A program made the position numbers and the translations under genes. Below are positions 32,054 through 32,083 of a DNA stretch of 32,083 nt, piece after piece; the stretch's first letter is position 1; each line of letters starts with the position of its first letter. Under the pieces are notes generated by a model. It was given only the letters and a program-made list of their open reading frames with translations, was not told where the DNA came from and did not search any database. Source of the DNA: Planctomyces sp. (lineage in GTDB: Bacteria > Planctomycetota > Planctomycetia > Planctomycetales > Planctomycetaceae); NCBI GenBank assembly GCA_005778115.1, contig SXKJ01000340.1, forward strand, positions 1 to 32,083. Reading direction: 5' to 3'.

Positions 32054-32083
32054 CGAGCGGGGCGGCGTCAGCCACCCGGTGCA
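32054..32083. repeat. Family C repeat arm, cut by the window edge
   Basis: The sequence cgagcggggcggcgtcagcc at 32054-32073 continues into acccggtg, like the left arm and loop of the 20679-20754 element. The right arm would lie outside the window. Confidence 0.75.

Overview
The window looks like a chromosomal segment of a planctomycete (class Planctomycetia). The reasons are a DUF1501 protein with a twin-arginine leader, three exported PQQ-like propellers that each begin with a WPxWRGP motif, LL-diaminopimelate aminotransferase (the lysine route used by the PVC group), a UxaE-type epimerase, a GltX with a long insert after its KLSKR motif, several large exported proteins of unknown function, and high GC. 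I saw no rRNA, tRNA, CRISPR array, prophage or transposase gene. Most genes are housekeeping, metabolic or envelope genes.

Layout. 1-3.5 kb: the tail of an unknown gene, ribokinase, a frameshifted pyrimidine-dimer glycosylase and gltX. 3.5-8.4 kb: a tagaturonate-epimerase-family protein on the plus strand, then a five-haem cytochrome, a serine hydrolase and AcpS on the minus strand. 8.4-13 kb: a WD40 propeller, then an HpcH/HpaI-type aldolase and two PQQ-like propellers on the minus strand. 13.4-17 kb: acpP, fabF and a large exported unknown. 17-19.5 kb: a GNAT/BioF2-like protein and a DUF3472 protein, separated by a 218-bp composite inverted repeat. 19.6-23.6 kb: an ABC ATPase without a permease, a third PQQ-like propeller and a DUF1501 protein. 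23.6-26.5 kb, minus strand: dapL, hicA, hicB, two tandem miniature membrane zinc-ribbon proteins and a DtxR-family regulator. 26.7-32 kb: a site-2 protease, a hemolysin III/PAQR protein, a cluster of nested inverted repeats, an APH-fold kinase, an exported unknown and a GT87-type membrane glycosyltransferase.

The most striking signal lies between the genes. Nearly every intergenic space carries a long, near-perfect inverted repeat with arms of 14-31 bp, and almost every one has a different sequence. A few families recur within the window: one at 294 and 24328, one at 3451 and 29537, one at 20679 and the right edge, and one at 22130. The last of these also appears in frame inside gltX and, more decayed, inside the kinase gene. 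Several elements supply stop codons to adjoining genes or create false upstream extensions of open frames. The elements mostly lack T-tracts, so they look like dispersed palindromic repeats (REP/MITE-like) rather than simple terminators.

Functionally, acpS, acpP and fabF belong to fatty acid synthesis. rbsK, the epimerase-family gene and the aldolase suggest sugar and sugar-acid catabolism. The dapL to zinc-ribbon run is a tightly packed co-directional block with a toxin-antitoxin pair placed directly after an essential biosynthetic gene.
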